A stretch of DNA of 64,000 nucleotides, from the NCBI GenBank assembly GCA_020091685.1, contig CM034595.1, positions 16,798,025 through 16,862,024 of the forward strand, given 5' to 3'. The notes below the pieces were generated by a model that was not told the DNA's origin, did no database searches, and saw nothing but the letters and a program-made list of their open reading frames with translations. Positions 1-11,800 of this stretch are shown in pieces (the first letter of the stretch is position 1; the number at the start of each line of letters is the position of its first letter). Source of the stretch: Lutjanus erythropterus (lineage: Eukaryota; Chordata; Actinopteri; Lutjaniformes; Lutjanidae). A program made the translations under genes and the position numbers.

Positions 1-1310
1 CTTTCCCTCCTGTGTTTATGACTTAAGAACAGGTGAAAAAAGTTTTTTCGCCAGGACATTTTTTTTAAGTGTTTGTTGTTGTAATACTCATTTCTGTCAC
101 AAGAGACTGAAGTGTGACGTTTTGTCACTGCCCCTTGGCGACATGCGCAGTATGCTGAGGGGTGGTGACAAAACATCGGTTTGAGACAAGTTGGAATTAG
201 AACAGGTTGATTTTCTTCCAGGAGAGTTTAAATTAAAAAACTTATTAAAACTAATCTGTAATAAACATGCTGTGAGTTTTTAGTCCTATTTAGAACATGG
301 AGTAGAGGTACTGCATGTATTGCAAGTCATGTAACATTACTGTTGTCTTTCTTTTGTCTAGAAATGTGACAAAACTGTGTAACAGCAGATTAGCAACAAT
401 TAAAATGTATTTCTTGAATGAATTTAGTCCTATTATGAACATGGGGTAGTGGTACACTTCAACCTACACCAGCCAACCGCTGCCCATCTTGCCAAAATGT
501 CTCCCCCCTCTTGTTTTCAACTTTTTTCATCTTAGAAAATGGATCACTGGATTTTATTTTCTCACTTGCCTCTGAAGGCTTCTGTACAAACCAACTAGTG
601 TGTCATTTTATCCTCACAGCAAAGGCAGCTTGTTATGTACAGCCATTACAGTATTTGAGAAAAAAAACTACAGTATAGATATAATTAAGTTGATCCAATT
701 CTATATTGATTGTAATATATATAAATAATTTGTATAATCATGTTAAGATTCAAGTTTTACCTAATTTGAAATGTAAGTATGCAAAAGTTTTGAAATATAA
801 ATAATGATAAAAAAAAAAGCTTCTGTAATTCCTGATGAGCTGAAAGCAATTTTCAAAAGCGCATGTCACCAAAGTGTGAAAAGTGAACAGTGAAATAGAG
901 AAAAGCTCCTCATTAGAATGCAGTTTCCCCTCTACTACTTTCTTGGCACATGTTAACACATAAAGGGACATTTCTCAGAAAACCGCACTGCCACCTCTTG
1001 CACGATTGAAACAATGCAGAGGAAACAACAAAACCCCAATGCACACCTTACCAGAAATGAGCTCTGCAGCAGGATTTGACACAAAAAGTGAGCAAAGCAT
1101 GTTGACAGGATGATATGTGAGCTCGAAGCCCAACACAACAACATGCACATTCAGGAGCAGTGATTTTGGCAGACAATTTGGTAAGCACACTGACATTTAA
1201 ATTTTAAAATGTTTAGGCACTGTTTACTACTTCATTTACAGCTCTCTCACGTCCTACACATATAAACACAGTGTGTAGCTGAGGTGTGCGTGTGTGCGTG
1301 TGTGTGTGTC
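1..1310. other. Intergenic DNA, no gene seen
   Basis: AT-rich sequence with short open frames on the minus strand only. None has conserved-looking protein, a signal peptide or plausible splice sites. A short imperfect GT run lies at about 1290-1310. I see nothing functional here apart from its position upstream of the first chemokine receptor. Confidence 0.6.
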
Positions 1311-1316
1311 AGCCAC

Positions 1317-1350
1317 AGGAAGTGAGGGTCGGCATTCAAACCGTATATAA
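1317..1350 (+). promoter_or_regulatory. Candidate TATA promoter with ETS-like site, receptor 1
   Basis: TATATAA lies at 1344-1350. An ETS/PU.1-like AGGAAGTGAG lies at 1317-1326, 17 bp upstream. PU.1-type sites next to a core promoter are common in myeloid and lymphoid genes, which would suit a chemokine receptor. Transcription would begin near 1375 and the leader would be spliced to the coding exon, whose acceptor is at 3684-3685. The leader exon's donor was not identified; GTAAGT at about 2029 is one option. This is inferred from motif and position only. Confidence 0.3.
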
Positions 1351-1374
1351 ACCACTGTTTATGTTGATAGTGGA

Positions 1375-3685
1375 AGGAAAAAAAGGGTCAGATGTGGTTT
1401 AAAAGAGATCATCTGAATTTGATTATGGTCAGAATGGCAGGAAGTTTGTGATATTCACTGAGAGATGAGCATTAAATCGTCTAAACTGTTGGTGGCTGTA
1501 AACACTTGTACCTTTGACATTCAGAGGGGAAAAGTGAATAATGACGTTTTCATCAGCTACTGTGAATGTAACAGAATTACAGTCATTGCTGTAGATTTCT
1601 CAGATTTGGAAAATTGTTTTTACATTTGAAATAGCAGCAGCTGGACTTGTTTTTACAGAAGCCTCTTGGGCATGACTCACTAAATGGTGATCATGTTTGA
1701 AAAGTTCAACTTAAAGGGCAGGAAAGTCCAGTAATGTCTCTGAATTCCCTACAAACAGGTGGATGTTTTTCAAACATTTTTTTAACGAGGTGTTTTTTAT
1801 CTTTAGAAAATGTTCAGTGTGTAACAAACAGCAGTCACACACTGTCATGATGGTGTGGAACAATGCGTGTCTGTCATGATGAGGAACAGAAACATCTATA
1901 TCTCTTTTTCCAGTAGATTTGTGAGTGGAGGAAATCTTTACAAACACTTCAGTGCAAACAAAGGGAAGAGTTTTCTCAACACCACAAGAAAGTAGAGTCA
2001 GGAGCCAAAGATTGCATTGTTGATAAAGTAAGTAAAGCATTTCTTTTCATATTCACATCTAATCTATATGATTCTGGCACTTTAGGTTCACATTAGCATA
2101 AGAAGGGAATCTTTAGTTAGAAATTCAGTAATATCAATACTTTAATCATATGATAACAGCATAATTTATGTTATTTGGATCCTAGATGGTCATATTTTAC
2201 CTCCTCTGATGACACCTGTGATTTAACTGTCTAACTTTAATGTTAAGCTATATTAACTGATCACTGAAATTTTAGACTGTTGCATGATTCACTTGTTTTG
2301 TTTTAATTTCACTGTTTAATTCAAGGCTTGGAGAAAACACTTTAAGATCAAGATTTTCCTAAACTGGGTTTGAACTCAACCACATGTTTGAACAAGTCCA
2401 ACAGGAAAGAGCCGTACAACCACAACACGTGAAGTTTATATAAAAAAAGAGCCCTTGTCTGTCTCAAATACCACTTTTGTCATTTTTGTAAGGTTGAGGG
2501 AACTAATGTCTGCCAGATAGTGTAGTAGACTATCTGTAGTAGACTAGTATGGATTTGATTTAAGACCAAGATGGATGTTGTTCATTACTTTTGCGCACAC
2601 ACACAAAAGAAATACAGATAAGTTAATTGTAGTATATTAATTTTTTTAAATTCATGTGTTTTAGTTAAAAGTAACCATGTACAATATAAAACATAAATAT
2701 CCTAATTTTATGCACTAAGCTATACAAAGATGAACACACATAAAACTATGTAAAACTGCTCACAATAGCTCATGTATGCTTCAAATAAGAGCTAGTTATA
2801 AAGACAAGAGTTAAAGGTCAGTGAGTACAGAGGTGAGCTGCTTTTAGAAAACTTTTTAGGTTGGTTTTGAAAGCACTGGTAGAGCAGGGTATTCCACTGA
2901 TCTGGGGCTTTTACAGAAAATGCAGATTGTCGAAATGCAAAATGTCATGTTAAAGTCTTATAAAAAGGATAATCTTGCAGAGTTTAGTGAGCCAGTAAAA
3001 GTCACGTAGTAAATTAGGGGCCAAACTATTTAAAACTTTACAAAACCAGGAGCAAAGTTCAAAATAATCTAAAATTCCCAAAGCTTAGTAAGATGTATTT
3101 CTCCAGTACCCTACAGTGATGAAAATGCCATGGTGTTGTTGTCCAGAGTTTATACGTTTGTATTTTTTGGTTTTGACTCAGTAGGTGTATCACCAGCCTG
3201 CCCCCAGCATGTAATGAGACATGCCATGTAGGAAAGGATCATAACATGCATAAATGTCTTGTTTGTGTTGAGACACAGTTTCTAATACCACTAAAAATTG
3301 CTTTGTTTTACTTGTATGGTTTTCCCAAATTTCTTTACTGGTTTCTTACAGTTTAAATTTTGATCCAGTGTCATAAGATATTTTAAATGAGCATTAGGAG
3401 GTTGTACCATGGTTTTGATTGTACCATGGTAAAATGTGTATGATAATCATTATTATTATAATTTTTTTTCTGTGACTTGGAGTGATTTAATTTTTGGTAA
3501 CTGATATTTACAGAAATGATTTGCTCTATTGAATGTATGATGTCAGTCACGCTATATTTGTTTTCTACAGTACATGAACCTGTTTTTGACCTAATTATAT
3601 CACTCTAGATTTTTGTGTGTGGTTTTGTATATTGTTTGGTTTAATATCTAGCTTTAAACATCAACTTCTTTTCCTCCTCACACAG
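1375..3685 (+). other. Probable 5' UTR and first intron of receptor 1
   Basis: No coding exon is visible. The stretch ends in a clear pyrimidine tract and CACAG acceptor at 3681-3685, only four bases before the receptor start codon. That shows at least one untranslated exon must lie upstream. A short duplicated TTGTACCATGGT-like motif occurs near 3403-3429. Confidence 0.45.
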
Positions 3686-3689
3686 CAAT

Positions 3690-3831
3690 ATGAACATATC
3701 AGAGAACGACTCATACATATACGCAGGGATGTATGACTATGAATTTTACTGTGATACCAGCCCAGATTTTCCCAATGGATCGATGGTCTTGCCGGTTCTT
3801 TTCTACATGCTGTTTTGTCTAGGCCTGATAG
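3690..3831 (+). CDS. Receptor 1 coding exon 1 (N-terminus, start of TM1)
   Basis: Starts at ATG 3690 and ends before the donor G|GTATGT at 3832, after 47 codons plus one base. It encodes the extracellular Tyr-rich N-terminus and the first half of TM1. The split Gly codon is completed by GC of the next exon, restoring the G-N motif of TM1. Confidence 0.9.
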
Positions 3832-5455
3832 GTATGTTCAACATTACCTCACTCTTAAAGAGCAAAAACATGGGTCAATCTCTTTACACATTTTAATGCA
3901 TGTAGCAGAAACTGACGCATGCAACAGTTGATATACATATGCCATAGTCCAGTTCTACAGTCTGCCACCAGAAATAATAAGTAATGACAAATAATTTGAA
4001 TTGGTTTCACAGGCAACATCACTATTCTCTGGGTTCTCCTCCGATACATAAAACTGAAGACTATGACAGACATTTCCCTCCTAAACCTGGCCCTGTCTGA
4101 CCTCATACTGGCTGTATCTTTGCCCCTCTGGGCCTACGATTCACAGAACCTTGCATTATGCAAACTGATGACCGGAGTCTATCAGGTGAGCCTTTCTTTA
4201 ATTTTTCATTATTAAGAACCCCATCAAAATATTAAATCACTCATATTTTAATATCCAAAAACTCAAAATCCAATAGTACTTGTTATTTAGAGAGCAGAAT
4301 TTATAAACAGGTGCAGGTGAGCTATTAAACAACACTTGCTACAAGTTAACACTAAGGGTTTTTATCTGGTATTGTTGGTAAGGTGTGAAAAGTCACGATT
4401 AGGCTGATGCTTTCACTCCCTAACAAAACATGGCATCTGAAATGTCAGTGCATAAGTGCAAGGGTGGAAAACATGAATGTATTTTTTCTTCTTTTACACT
4501 ATGAGGTATTACTGCCAGTGAACTATTTCTATGTTCCACTGTAAACATGGGTGATGTTATATTTTATAAAAAAGGAGATATTCTAACTATAACCAAGATG
4601 AGCTCAGGTGTTATCAGGTGATGTGTGAAACAGCTGCTGTGTAATTTCAGCTGTATGAAGAACCTCATTGAGGCCTGTAGAGCCTAACATACATCCCCTT
4701 GTGCCACATCCTGTTTTGACTTTGCTCCCCTCTGCTCCTCTGAACAGCTGGGTTTCTACAGTGGAACTTTGTTTGTGACCCTAATGAGTGTGGACCGCTA
4801 CCTGGCCATCGTCCACGCCGTTGCAACCATGAAGGCCCGAACACTTCTCTATGGAATCATAGCCAGCATCACTATCTGGGTTGTATCTGTCAGCATGGCC
4901 ATCCCTCAGGTGGTATTTGCCTCCTTGGAGATAGATCAAGATGACAACAGCTCCCAGTGCCAGCCACTGTACCCAGAGGAGAGCCAGCAGTTTTGGAAGA
5001 TGCTGCGAAACTTCAGTGAGAACTCAGTCGGCCTTTTTGTGTGCCTCCCCATCATGATCTTCTGCTATGTGAAGATCTTGTCTGTGCTGTCCAGGTGCAG
5101 AAACTCCAAAAAGGGCAGAGCTGTAAAGCTGATATTTACCATTGTGTGCGTGTTTGTGGTGTGCTGGGTCCCCTACAATGTCACAGTTTTCCTTCAGACA
5201 CTGCAGCTGTTTGACCTGGTGAACACCTGCGAGACTTCAAAGAACATTAACTCCGCCTTGAGATTTTCTGAGATCATTGCAGTGTCTCGCTGCTGTGTAA
5301 ATCCAGTCATCTATGCATTTGTAGGGGAGAAGTTTAGGAAGTCAATGGGTATTATGCTGACTAGAAACCTCTGCTGGAAGCACCAGAGCAGATGGCTGTC
5401 AAGCCACAGAGACACCACAGAGACCTCCAACACACCTGTAAGATCAGATTATTAA
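3690..5455 (+). CDS. Chemokine receptor 1 (CCR8/XCR1-like class A GPCR), 3 coding exons
   Basis: Joined exons 3690-3831, 4013-4185 and 4748-5455 (introns after phase 1 and phase 0) encode 340 aa. It is a Gi-coupled leukocyte plasma-membrane receptor by family. Visible landmarks: acidic, Tyr-rich N-terminus with sequons at N2 and N29 and a Cys at 21; TM1 Asn49; TM2 Asp77; TM3 Cys97; DRY at 121-123 followed by LAIVHAV; ECL2 Cys176; TM6 CWVPYN at 244-249; TM7 NPVIY at 290-294; GEKFRK helix 8; Ser/Thr-rich tail. The start is the first ATG after a CACAG acceptor. Odd: ECL1 is about five residues shorter than in receptor 2 and lacks the W-x-F-G motif. Helix similarity points to the CCR4/CCR8/XCR1 group, but I cannot fix the orthologue, so no symbol is given. 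Confidence 0.93.
4013..4185 (+). CDS. Receptor 1 coding exon 2 (TM1-TM3 start)
   Basis: The acceptor TTTCACAG ends at 4012 and the donor CAG|GTGAGC begins at 4186. It encodes the rest of TM1, ICL1, TM2 (LNLALSDL), the short ECL1 and the TM3 cysteine. The frame is open throughout and ends on a codon boundary. Confidence 0.9.
4748..5455 (+). CDS. Receptor 1 coding exon 3 (TM3 to stop)
   Basis: Begins after the acceptor TGAACAG at 4741-4747 and runs 235 codons to TAA at 5453-5455. It encodes DRY, ECL2, TM4 to TM7 and the cytoplasmic tail. Confidence 0.93.
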   Translation: MGFYSGTLFVTLMSVDRYLAIVHAVATMKARTLLYGIIASITIWVVSVSMAIPQVVFASLEIDQDDNSSQCQPLYPEESQQFWKMLRNFSENSVGLFVCLPIMIFCYVKILSVLSRCRNSKKGRAVKLIFTIVCVFVVCWVPYNVTVFLQTLQLFDLVNTCETSKNINSALRFSEIIAVSRCCVNPVIYAFVGEKFRKSMGIMLTRNLCWKHQSRWLSSHRDTTETSNTPVRSDY

Positions 5456-5745
5456 GAATGATAAGAACACCTTACCTGTGTGGTGGTTTTGGCTACATGT
5501 GTGATGTAAGAACGCTTTTATCTTGAAATTCAGAGACTACAGAGGAAAAACTGCCTGTGTGTGAGGTGTCATGTATGTGGTGCTTATTAAGAACTGCAAA
5601 ATGACATGCAATCACCACAGCAAGAATAGGGGAATGCTTTATTTTGAAAATGTACATACATTTATGAAACATGTATTCAAATCATGAAATGCCAAGTATA
5701 TTTTGATTTTGTAGAACCATATTGTAACTAATGTAAAATAGAGAA

Positions 5746-5751
5746 AATAAA
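5746..5751 (+). terminator. Poly(A) signal of receptor 1
   Basis: A canonical AATAAA lies 291 bases past the stop codon, which is a normal 3' UTR length for a chemokine receptor. No alternative signal lies nearer the stop. Confidence 0.6.
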
Positions 5752-6315
5752 ACCTGACTGCTCTTTCTTTGTTCTGTTTATACTGACTTCCCAATTCAAA
5801 TTCAAATGGCCGCTCCGGCTTGTGCTCTGTGTGTGTTATGTATGTGAAATGTCACAAGCTAAGCATCCTGCCACAGCAGTGCATCACCATGCATGAGCTT
5901 GAGATGATAAAAACGTACTTTCATTCATTTTAAAATCTATTAATTTATACAACATTTGAATGTGCTAATTTTCAACTGCAGTCCTTTGATTAGATGTTAT
6001 GAAACCAATGATAGGTTGCATGTGCAGACAGAAGACAACATGGCTGCCACAACAACAGCAACAGCCCCAAAGTAGGCTCTCTCATGTGTGCAAGTTCTAC
6101 AGAGGAACAGGAAACAGTCAAACATTAGTGCAATCCACTGTTTAGCACATGTGGTCAGGCAAGCAAAATACACCCAATCATTAGTGGTTATAACCATTTT
6201 TGACACTTACAGACATGTAGAACAGCAATAAGTAATAACACTGAAATGAAATATGACAATCATAACGTTGATCTTGATCAAATGTTAAAAGAAGTAGGTA
6301 CAGGTTAGTAAAATT

Positions 6316-6700
6316 ACAAAATCAGACACCGCTGTGCTCTCTTGAGTACTTGGTGCTACTGACCCCCTCCACAGCCAAGCTGTTGATGAGAAGTGGAGCC
6401 TGGCTGGGCTGGTTCTTCCCAAAGTCAACAATCTTTGGTTCTGTTGACATTCAGGATCAGGTTGTTTAGATTGCACCAAGCCACCAGCTGCTCCACCTCC
6501 TCCCTGTAGGCCAGGTCGTTGTCGTCCCTGATAAGGCCCACCACAGTTGTGTCGTCCGCAAAACTTAATGATGTGGTTTGTGGCAGCTCTGGGGTCGCAG
6601 TCGAGTGTCATCAGGGTGAATAGAAGAGGGCTCCCTGAGGGGAGCCTGTGCTGAGGGTGATGACACTGGAGGTGTTCTGTCTGACCCGCACTGCAACCAC
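6316..6700 (-). mobile_element. Degenerate non-LTR retrotransposon (reverse transcriptase relic)
   Basis: Read on the minus strand, pieces in shifted frames give STGSPQG-like, DCDPRAATNHIIKF and then ADDTTVVGLI, followed by EEVEQLVAWCNLNNLILNV. These are the conserved palm-domain blocks of fish CR1/L2/Rex-type LINE reverse transcriptases, including the F-A-D-D catalytic motif. An extra T in the run just before ADD, plus further shifts downstream, break the frame, so it is dead. Only about 0.4 kb of a normally multi-kilobase element remains. Clade assignment is approximate. Confidence 0.75.
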
Positions 6701-6759
6701 AACCAGTGGTGTTGCCCCCTGATGGCCATTACAGAAAATGCAGGTTTAAGACACGTTAT

Positions 6760-8430
6760 CATTGACTTTTGAAGACCCGGCTACATCTTTTTATCTTATA
6801 CAGTTAATGGGTGTAAGACACAACTAGACTATAAGAATTCATACAAATGTGGAATGAATTCTCTACATTGGTGATACACTAAATTAATGGTTTAGGCCAG
6901 AATAATTACTCTCAAGAGATTTTTCATGGGACTGAGGTTCTGGCCATGGCCATCCTCCTGCCTGCCAGCACAGCCCTGATGAAGAGAGAGACCCCTTGTT
7001 TGCAGAATAAGCTGTTAAATTTGGCGCTACTTGCTTTCCGATCTTGCACATTTTGACATGATCGAAGGGGACCATAGATAGACACTAAGTCTATGAGGAG
7101 GACACTGTAGGAGATGGAGTTGTTCCGGCATCAGTACAATGTCATCACAGAGGTGCACGCCCAGTGCAAAAACCAGTGCTTGTATATATATATACATATA
7201 TATACATATATATATATATAACATATTACAGGGGCCACATATATACTATATATTACAGGGGCGTGCACACCCTGTAACGTTTGTAAACAAGAAACCTGTC
7301 TATATCAATCATTAGCGAGATAGTTAATTAGTGTTTTGCTGATAGCTTAAGATGTGACTATATATATGTCGCTTTTACAGATCATTTTTTGCAATAATTG
7401 GTGCTGAAATCATGTTACTGAAACAAATACCAATTATGGTATTTCATGTTGTTTTTTGTGCATTATTACTTTGTATCATAGATGTATTATATTGAACTAG
7501 ATAGTGTATGCATTCAATCCCATTAGAGTTGCTCATCTGACACATAAACCAAAAAAGCTTTCTAGCTTCCAGTTTACCTCCTGGTTATATGACCCACTGT
7601 GTACGTGCAGTAGTGTTTCTCCCCTTGCCCTCGCCCATGAGTTCTTGCCCATGTCTTAGACTTTACATTGCAATGACATCACAGATTTTTAAATAACTTT
7701 TTGTCAGCTCTAGTTAAGTTTTACAAATATACACAGTTTTACAGGTTTCTCTTATAATGGTGGCTTATAGGGAGGAAATGCTTATGGGGGACAAGCAAAA
7801 ATGTGCGGGGCTAGGGTCAGTTGAGAAACTCTCACAGAAAAACATGATTGGCTGAAAGATCTGGACATGTAGGATTACCCAGTCTCCTCTCAGAGCAGAT
7901 CTGAGTTTTTCTGCTTAATAAAAGTTGTCAGTACAGGAGCTTAAGATTGGTTTTCTGGCCATTTTTTGTTTTGTACACAGCGAAAATGGGCTTAGTTGTT
8001 CTACATTTCCTTGAGTCCAGCTTGTTATACAGTGTCTTAAGTGGAGAATGGTCATTGCATTCATTGCAAGTAGTTGGCAATTTCTTGAATTCCTAGAATG
8101 AGAAATATTGTATTTGGTTATTAGTTGGCACTGCTTTTTTTTCACTGTTTTTTTTTCTGAAGCATGAGGTGGTGTTAAGGAGAATACATAGCATGACAGA
8201 CTACTTGGATGAGTTTCAGGTAGTCATTCTTGGCAGCTTGTAATTATTTGACAAGAAATGTGCAGAGCAGATTCCCCATGTCATATAATAACATCCTGAC
8301 CTGACTAACGAGGTTGTATTTGACCATTAATTCAGTTACTGACTGATTCACAATGATGCATAAAATGTTAAGATGTGTACATTTCAATAGTCACACCCGC
8401 CCGTCTACAAAGTATTGGTAGCTGTGTCAG
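6760..8430. other. Intergenic DNA between LINE relic and receptor 2
   Basis: No gene recognised. Contains the TA/TACA microsatellite near 7184-7222 and otherwise AT-rich unique-looking sequence. Confidence 0.5.
7184..7222. repeat. TA/TACATA microsatellite
   Basis: An alternating TA run interrupted by CA steps. Short neighbouring copies of a motif containing ATATATACTATATATTACAGGG follow to about 7260. Confidence 0.8.
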
Positions 8431-8435
8431 TAGTA

Positions 8436-8457
8436 TCACTTCCTACATGTATAAAAG
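8436..8457 (+). promoter_or_regulatory. Candidate TATA promoter with ETS-like site, receptor 2
   Basis: TATAAAAG lies at 8450-8457. TCACTTCC, the reverse complement of the ETS/PU.1 core GGAAGTGA, lies just upstream at 8436-8443. This is the same motif pair seen ahead of receptor 1. Transcription would start near 8480. Several ATGs lie between there and the chosen start at 8839, so a leader intron is likely; a TGTACAG acceptor occurs near 8748-8754. Confidence 0.35.
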
Positions 8458-8838
8458 CTCAAATGTGCATGCACATCTTCTGCAAACCTCAAGCTCTGTG
8501 TGCCTGCTGGGCTGGACAGAATCACCTGCATTTTTAAAGCTTGCATATGCGGACTGCGGTTCATTATAGTTCTGCAGAAACTGTGGGTTCTTACATGAAG
8601 TTTCAAAAGCATTCACAGGAAGAGGCAAACCATATGATACATGAAACGCTACAAGCCCCCTTGTAGCCTGGTTAGGGGGTGGGTGTATTTTGAAAAGGGC
8701 TTGCACATAAATTTCTCACACTTTCTCTCTCATGTTGTACATTTCTTGTGTACAGAGCCTAATCAAACTGGATGCACAGCTGATCATTTCTTCTGATTTA
8801 GCCATCGCCTCTACCATTTGTGAACCAGAATAAACACC

Positions 8839-8882
8839 ATGACCACCACCAATATCAGCTATCTTGTTAACAGCACCAACAG
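8839..8882 (+). CDS. Receptor 2 first coding exon (N-terminal 14 codons)
   Basis: A Kozak-like CACCATGA context starts 14 codons plus two bases, ending at the donor CAG|GTAATG. The phase (2) fits both the main exon at 13614, giving Ser at the junction, and the optional exon at 12218, giving Arg. The peptide holds two N-glycosylation sequons, as chemokine receptor N-termini often do. Too short to be found by ORF length. Confidence 0.7.
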
Positions 8883-11800
8883 GTAATGTTTTTTGTTGTT
8901 TTTTGACCACTTTTATATTCATCTACAACTTATGACAAGTACAAAATAATACAAAGGTATAATACAAACAGGTACATAGTCAGGCCTAATCAGGTCACCC
9001 TGATTAGGTGTACAGAAAAATTGTTAATGGATCTAAAATTAATTGTTTAGTAATAATCCAGCAATGTTAATATTGTTTAATACTAATCCCAGCTATTACA
9101 AGAGATTCAACTGTGGTTATTAGGTTTAATGCACAACACAATTCAAGTATAAATTAAGAAGTCTGACTTTTAAAGACAGATTGATGATTTTTAATATACT
9201 TACGGATATTTATTTTTAAAGGAAAGAGAGAAGGAAAAAACTTCCACTTATACTTCCTGTATTTTTTTAAGTATTTTTTAAAAATATATTTAATATATTC
9301 TTTTTTTTTAAGTATTTTGATTCATATCACTTACCGCTATCACAGTCTCATGCTTGCCTTGCTTTGGGTCCATGGGAGACTAACTTTATTCTCATCCTGC
9401 TCCAACACATTTATGTTCAAAATGGATTTGTACAAAAAATGCATTGATGATATTGTGGTCATCAGTCAGTTCTACAACTGACAACTAAGTCTTTCTTTCA
9501 CAATCACATTCTAAGTCACAAAAATAGAATTGCCCTAGACAGCAGTAGTGTCACCAACTGAACAAACTGAAAAAGATTAAAGCAGTGAGATTACCCTGTA
9601 CATCACATATTTCCTCCAGAGAGACCTTTATCCAGAAAAATCTTCTCTACTGAAGAAATATTCAGCAAGCGAAGTGAAGCCAACTCCACAACACGACATG
9701 TTCAAATCCCTTTTGTGCTGTAACAATATAAGCTCTGTGTATCATTTGATTGCTTAAAACATTCTCACAATTTAAGACAGATTCAATCTGAAACCGCCTA
9801 CGCTGTCTATAGGTTACTTAAACAACCTGCAGGTTTCTTGTGTTGTGGCTGCTATGTTCTAACTCATCAGACACCAAATGCACAAATATACTCCCATGTA
9901 CCACTAAAAATACACCAGAAAACCTCTAATAAGCTGCATCATTACACATTATGTGCTGAAATGACTGTGTGGTTTTCTATAAACTTTAAAGACGTTTAAA
10001 TCTGACCACTAAATAGAAAACATTGGCACAAACTGTGGAATATGCTACAGAAAAACATAATGTACATGCTTGACAGAGTCATCATAGTTGTGACAAATAG
10101 AGGTAAGGATGATCTTACGGAGGAGATGATGTTCTGGGGTTGCTGTGTAATGTTCCCTAAAAGTTCTATTAAGTTGACAAATGTCCAGCACCTTTACATG
10201 ATACTGGGGACATCCCTCAAATGTCCTCTTTTGGTTAAAAGAGATGCAGTTCAAAATTCCCTTAAAGACTTAAAAAAATCAAAATTCCATGTTGGTTATT
10301 TTATGGTTATATAACAGTTGTTGAGGACTTTGGGCCGGTCACACATACATGAATGTGGAGGAGTCATTGCTTGCCAAGGCCAAGGCTGTTAAACAGATGG
10401 TTAACTAAGTACAAAAACGTTGTACTTTTACTCAATACATTTTGTCACAAATATCTGTACTTTCTATTCCATGCATTTTCAAACAGCCTTATTACTTTGG
10501 TTTTAAAGCATTTGACGGAATTATTGATTATTTTTGTATTACCAATACAAAAAGACGTAACAAGATGAAATCAGGTAACAATGCATAATAAAACAAAAAT
10601 TATGTGAAAGATATAACAAGACAAAAATTACATAACAAGACGTAACAATACATAAATGATGTAAATGATGTAAGAAGGCGAAAATGATGTAATACATAAC
10701 AAGACAAAAGCGATGTTACACAAGGAAAACCATGTGTAACAATACACAACAAGACAAAAATTAATATGAAGTAACACGACAAAAATTATATATAAGTTGT
10801 AGTAAAACAAAAATGATAACAAGATGGCAATGACAAAATATGTAACAAGACAAAAAAGATGTAACAAGACATAAGGACACAAAAACAGTCTAACAAGATG
10901 TAACAAGACAAAAATGATGTAAAAGACATAACAATACGAGACTGACATAAAAGATGTGACAAGACGAAACAGACAGCAAGACTCGAGCGTGGAGGAAACG
11001 TGAGGTTCAGTTAGCTTTGCACTGAAGAGTGTCCTTCAGAGGGCGGCCTTTTACTTTTATACTTTTATACTAAATACATTTCAGAGCCTATGCTTTTTCA
11101 CTTTTGAGTAAAGACATTGATTTCTAGTCTTTTTCATAAGTGTCTGTACTTCTACTTGAAAACTGAGTGAGCAAATGTTTTTCATTTTATGGTCACATAG
11201 AAATCTTGCAAAGAGAACATTTGGGATGTTCAGAACATTCACATATGGTTTTTTGTTAGTCAAATGGGGACATTTTATTTGGGACCATCTTCTACACTGG
11301 TACTCAGTAAGTAACATGGCTTCACATAGAGGACATTTCCATATGGTTTTCTGTTGGTCATATGAGAAAATTCTCTTTAGTGTCACAGCAACATCTAACA
11401 TAAGCTCTCTCTCTCTGTTTTCCTTTGGAGGGGTTTTTAGAATCAAACCGGAGCTACCGCAGAGGACTGATAGCCTCCGTACATGGGGTGTAAAACCGAA
11501 ATGCGAAGTGTATGGTGGCTTAGTGGTTAGCACTATTGCCTTGTGCGACAGGTTTGGTTTGAAGTGTGAATGTTCATTTTCACATTTCACCTGCCATCAA
11601 AAACATATATTAGGTTAATTATTCTGTCATATCCATAAATGTTCTGGGAATACAGAACAGGATACAATTTCTAGTTGGTATAATCAACTATGCAAAGCAG
11701 TGAATGGATTCACATTATTGGTTTTACTGGAGCTGGAAACGGTTGAGGGTTAACGGGTTGAACAAAGGCAGGCAGGTATGACAGCAGGCAGATGAATGGG

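Noticed and set aside
10600..10948. Two hydrophobic minus-strand ORFs looking like membrane proteins
   Set aside because: They translate the degenerate tandem array and simply repeat its period.
11175..11618. 147-codon plus-strand ORF and the overlapping 169-codon minus-strand ORF in the receptor 2 intron
   Set aside because: Composition is repeat-like, with an internal duplication and a SINE-like segment; no domain, no splice support, and both strands are open, which is typical of chance.
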